Source: Bacteroidota bacterium
Lineage (GTDB): Bacteria; Bacteroidota; Bacteroidia; UBA4408
DNA length: 64,000 nt
Reading direction: 5' to 3'
Assembly: GCA_016721765.1 (NCBI GenBank)
Contig: JADKHO010000001.1
Location: 918,001-982,000, forward strand
Positions 62,074-64,000 of this stretch are shown in pieces. The position numbers and the translations under genes were made by a program. The notes under the pieces were generated by a model. That model was not told the DNA's origin, did no database searches, and was given only the letters and a program-made list of their open reading frames with translations. Numbering within the stretch: position 1 is the first letter of the stretch; every line of letters starts with the position of its first letter.

Positions 62074-64000
62074 ATGAAAAGTAAACACCACGCATTTAAA
62101 CTAGTCGCTTTTTTACTCTTAATGTTTCGTTTTCCTGCTTTTGCACAACAAGGTAGCTTGCTGTTTGATGGTGTCGACGACAAGGTAGTTGTTCCGGCAA
62201 ATACCGCTTTTAATTCTGCCAATAGCCTAACCTGCGAAGCATGGATAAATGCCACGCAATGGAAAGCCCAAATTTATCAAGGAACGATCGTCGGAAAAGA
62301 CGGAAGCAATACAAGTGGATATGCGCTGCGATGTGGTGCTAATGGAAAACTAAGCTTTGTTATTGGCGGCCCCGGCGGGTGGACCGAAGCAACTTGCGGC
62401 AGCATTATGCAGGCAAATGTATGGACACATGTGGCCGGTGTGTTTGACAATGGCGCAATAAAGATTTACGTAAATGGTAACTTGGTGGGCACCAACACTG
62501 CCTCTACAATTACGGCATCAACGGTTAGTTTATTAATTGGTGAAAGCCCGGGTTTTGCCGGTCGTGTCTTTAAAGGGTATTTAGATGAAGTTAGAATATG
62601 GAACGTAGCACGCTCTCAGGCGGATATATTGGCAAATATGACCGTTGACTTGCCGAACAATGAACCTGGTTTGGTGGCCTATTACAAATTTAATCAAATT
62701 AGCGGGACAAGCACACCAAATGAGATTTCTGCAACAGTTAATACAATTGGCACATTAACAAACTTTCCAGCTAATCCATGGTCTACCGGCTACGTGCCAC
62801 CCAGCACAGATATTAGCGCCAGTGCCGTTTTGTCGCCCGATGTCATAACCTATTATTCCGGAGCCTCTCGCGTGCGTGCTGCTTTTAAAAACACCGGACT
62901 AGATACAGTAACCGGTTTTTCTGTGGGGTATATTTTAAATAATGGAACTCCTGTTGTTGAAAGTATCACACAAACGTTATTGCCCAATCAAGAAATAAAT
63001 TACGCTTTTCACGATGTAATTGAAAGTGTTGGAAATACTAGTAATTTAAAGGTATTCACAGCCCTTGCTGCTGATAATAACGCACTTAACGATACAACAC
63101 GATTAACGCTTACAAAACCAAGTAATGGTATTTACACACTCCCAATTTTTACTGCTGTGCGACACAATTTTGGAGCTTTTGGTCAAACGCAACATGTAGT
63201 TATGCCCTTGCCGGATAACAACACGCGGTTCAGCCAAATTATTATGAAAATAAGTGTCGCCTGCCCTTCAAGTGGCTGCGATCCGTGGGATCAACCGGCT
63301 AAAATTTCGCTGGTAAAAAATGGTCAAACATATGAATTGGCGCGCTTTATTACACCCTATGGTAAAGCTTGCGGTCCATGGACAATTGATGTTACCGATT
63401 TCAAATCCTTGCTGCAAGGAAACTGCGATTTCGAATCCTATATTCAAGTTTGGGGTGCCTCTGGTTGGTTGCTAACGGTAACACTTGATTTTATTGAGGC
63501 AACAAGCCCTCTCCCCTATCAGAAAATTACTCGTCTATGGGAAAATGATAACTGGGTTTATGGAGATCCTAACATAAGCTATGATTTACCTTTGCAAACA
63601 GTTTCAATAAACCCGCAAACGCAAGCAGTGGATATGCGTATGACAAATACCGGGCATGGACAAGCAAATACAAACAACGCTGCCGAATTTTCCATTAAAA
63701 CACACACTGTTCAGGTAAATGGTAGCACTGTTGCCAATCATTATTTATGGAAAGCTGATTGTGATTTAAATACCTGTAGCAATCAAAGCGGAACATGGGT
63801 ATATGATCGCGCGGGTTGGTGTCCGGGTCAAGGTGTGGATCCCTATTGGGTGAATTTAAATTCACAATTTAGTGCAGGCCAAAACTTAACTGTGGATTAT
63901 ACACTTCAGCCTTATGTAAACTTATTAAACACTGGCTACAACGGAGGCAGCCACACTGAACCACATTATAAAATTCATTCATTTTTGGTCGAAAAATCCA
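62074..64000 (+). CDS. LamG plus PNGase F-like protein (cut by window edge)
   Basis: 642 codons are visible and the frame is open at the right edge. ATG 62074 begins a signal peptide (MKSKHHAFKLVAFLLLMFRF, ending PAFAQQ). LamG lies at about 27-215 (SLLFDGVDDKVVV, FKGYLDEVRIWNVARSQADI). After a linker, residues about 365-640 match peptide-N-glycosidase F: SGCDPWDQPAKISLV, ARFITPYG, WTIDVTDFKSLLQGN, AAEFSIKTHTVQV and YDRAGWCPG. The catalytic Asp60 of PNGase F aligns with Asp406 and Glu206 with Glu538, but Glu118 aligns with Gln458. PNGase F releases N-glycans from glycoproteins. A T9SS sorting domain would be expected beyond the edge. Confidence 0.88.
   Translation, partial: MKSKHHAFKLVAFLLLMFRFPAFAQQGSLLFDGVDDKVVVPANTAFNSANSLTCEAWINATQWKAQIYQGTIVGKDGSNTSGYALRCGANGKLSFVIGGPGGWTEATCGSIMQANVWTHVAGVFDNGAIKIYVNGNLVGTNTASTITASTVSLLIGESPGFAGRVFKGYLDEVRIWNVARSQADILANMTVDLPNNEPGLVAYYKFNQISGTSTPNEISATVNTIGTLTNFPANPWSTGYVPPSTDISASAVLSPDVITYYSGASRVRAAFKNTGLDTVTGFSVGYILNNGTPVVESITQTLLPNQEINYAFHDVIESVGNTSNLKVFTALAADNNALNDTTRLTLTKPSNGIYTLPIFTAVRHNFGAFGQTQHVVMPLPDNNTRFSQIIMKISVACPSSGCDPWDQPAKISLVKNGQTYELARFITPYGKACGPWTIDVTDFKSLLQGNCDFESYIQVWGASGWLLTVTLDFIEATSPLPYQKITRLWENDNWVYGDPNISYDLPLQTVSINPQTQAVDMRMTNTGHGQANTNNAAEFSIKTHTVQVNGSTVANHYLWKADCDLNTCSNQSGTWVYDRAGWCPGQGVDPYWVNLNSQFSAGQNLTVDYTLQPYVNLLNTGYNGGSHTEPHYKIHSFLVEKS

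Noticed and set aside
62046..62255. Minus-strand frame of 69 codons
   Set aside because: It is antisense to the signal peptide and LamG start of the PNGase F-like gene.

Overview
The window is a Bacteroidota chromosome segment, probably of the Flavobacteriia/Sphingobacteriia/Chitinophagia type. The grounds are several type IX secretion (T9SS) C-terminal sorting domains of both the 'Secretion system C-terminal' (type A) and gliding-associated CHU_C (type B) kinds, a PorP/SprF homologue, SprB-type repeats, low GC, and several good matches to the Bacteroidota promoter element TAnnTTTG. No rRNA, insertion sequence, prophage or CRISPR array was seen.

Layout. 1-1081: 5' part of secA on the minus strand, running off the left edge. 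1479-3725: a methyltransferase and a B12-binding radical SAM enzyme. 3786-5167: an ECF sigma factor overlapping its RskA-like anti-sigma factor. 5172-8633: a kynurenine-pathway group (3-hydroxyanthranilate dioxygenase and ACMS decarboxylase on +, an atypical SDR on -), followed by a convergent deoxyhypusine-synthase-like gene. 8710-15561: a small membrane protein, a large outer-membrane beta-barrel-like protein, an SlyD-type isomerase and dxs. 15907-20663: two overlapping genes for T9SS-exported surface proteins. 20664-22019: a hairpin-rich gap, an Mpo1-like gene, tRNA-Arg(UCG), and two tandem structured repeats that each start with a copy of the tRNA 3' end. 22020-23820: a BtpA-family and a YdcF/DUF218 protein.

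23903-42473 is an adhesin operon: a ~15.3 kb gene (about 5,100 residues if a one-base frameshift at 26107-26111 is bridged) with DUF2341, LamG, C-type lectin, HYR and about 47 Ig/PKD-like repeats ending in a type B sorting domain, then PorP/SprF and an OmpA-family protein. This is the usual SprB-SprF-like export and anchoring arrangement. 42597-46684: a methyltransferase and two more T9SS cargo proteins. 46691-48607 (-): a TPR-transmembrane-class III adenylate cyclase. 48838-61746 (-): a second giant cargo protein of 4,302 residues (LamG, MopE-like, S8-like, IPT, MBG, KGLVN repeats, 13-14 SprB repeats, type A sorting domain). 62074-64000: a LamG plus PNGase F-like protein cut by the right edge.

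The region from 15.9 kb onward is therefore dominated by cell-surface and secreted proteins using the T9SS. The most unusual signals are the covarying tandem hairpin repeats after tRNA-Arg, the frameshift in the giant adhesin with a slippery UUU-UAA context, recent homogenisation inside both repeat arrays, the KGLVN hexapeptide array, and an SDR lacking the canonical Tyr/Lys pair. All calls are from reading the sequence; no database search was run.
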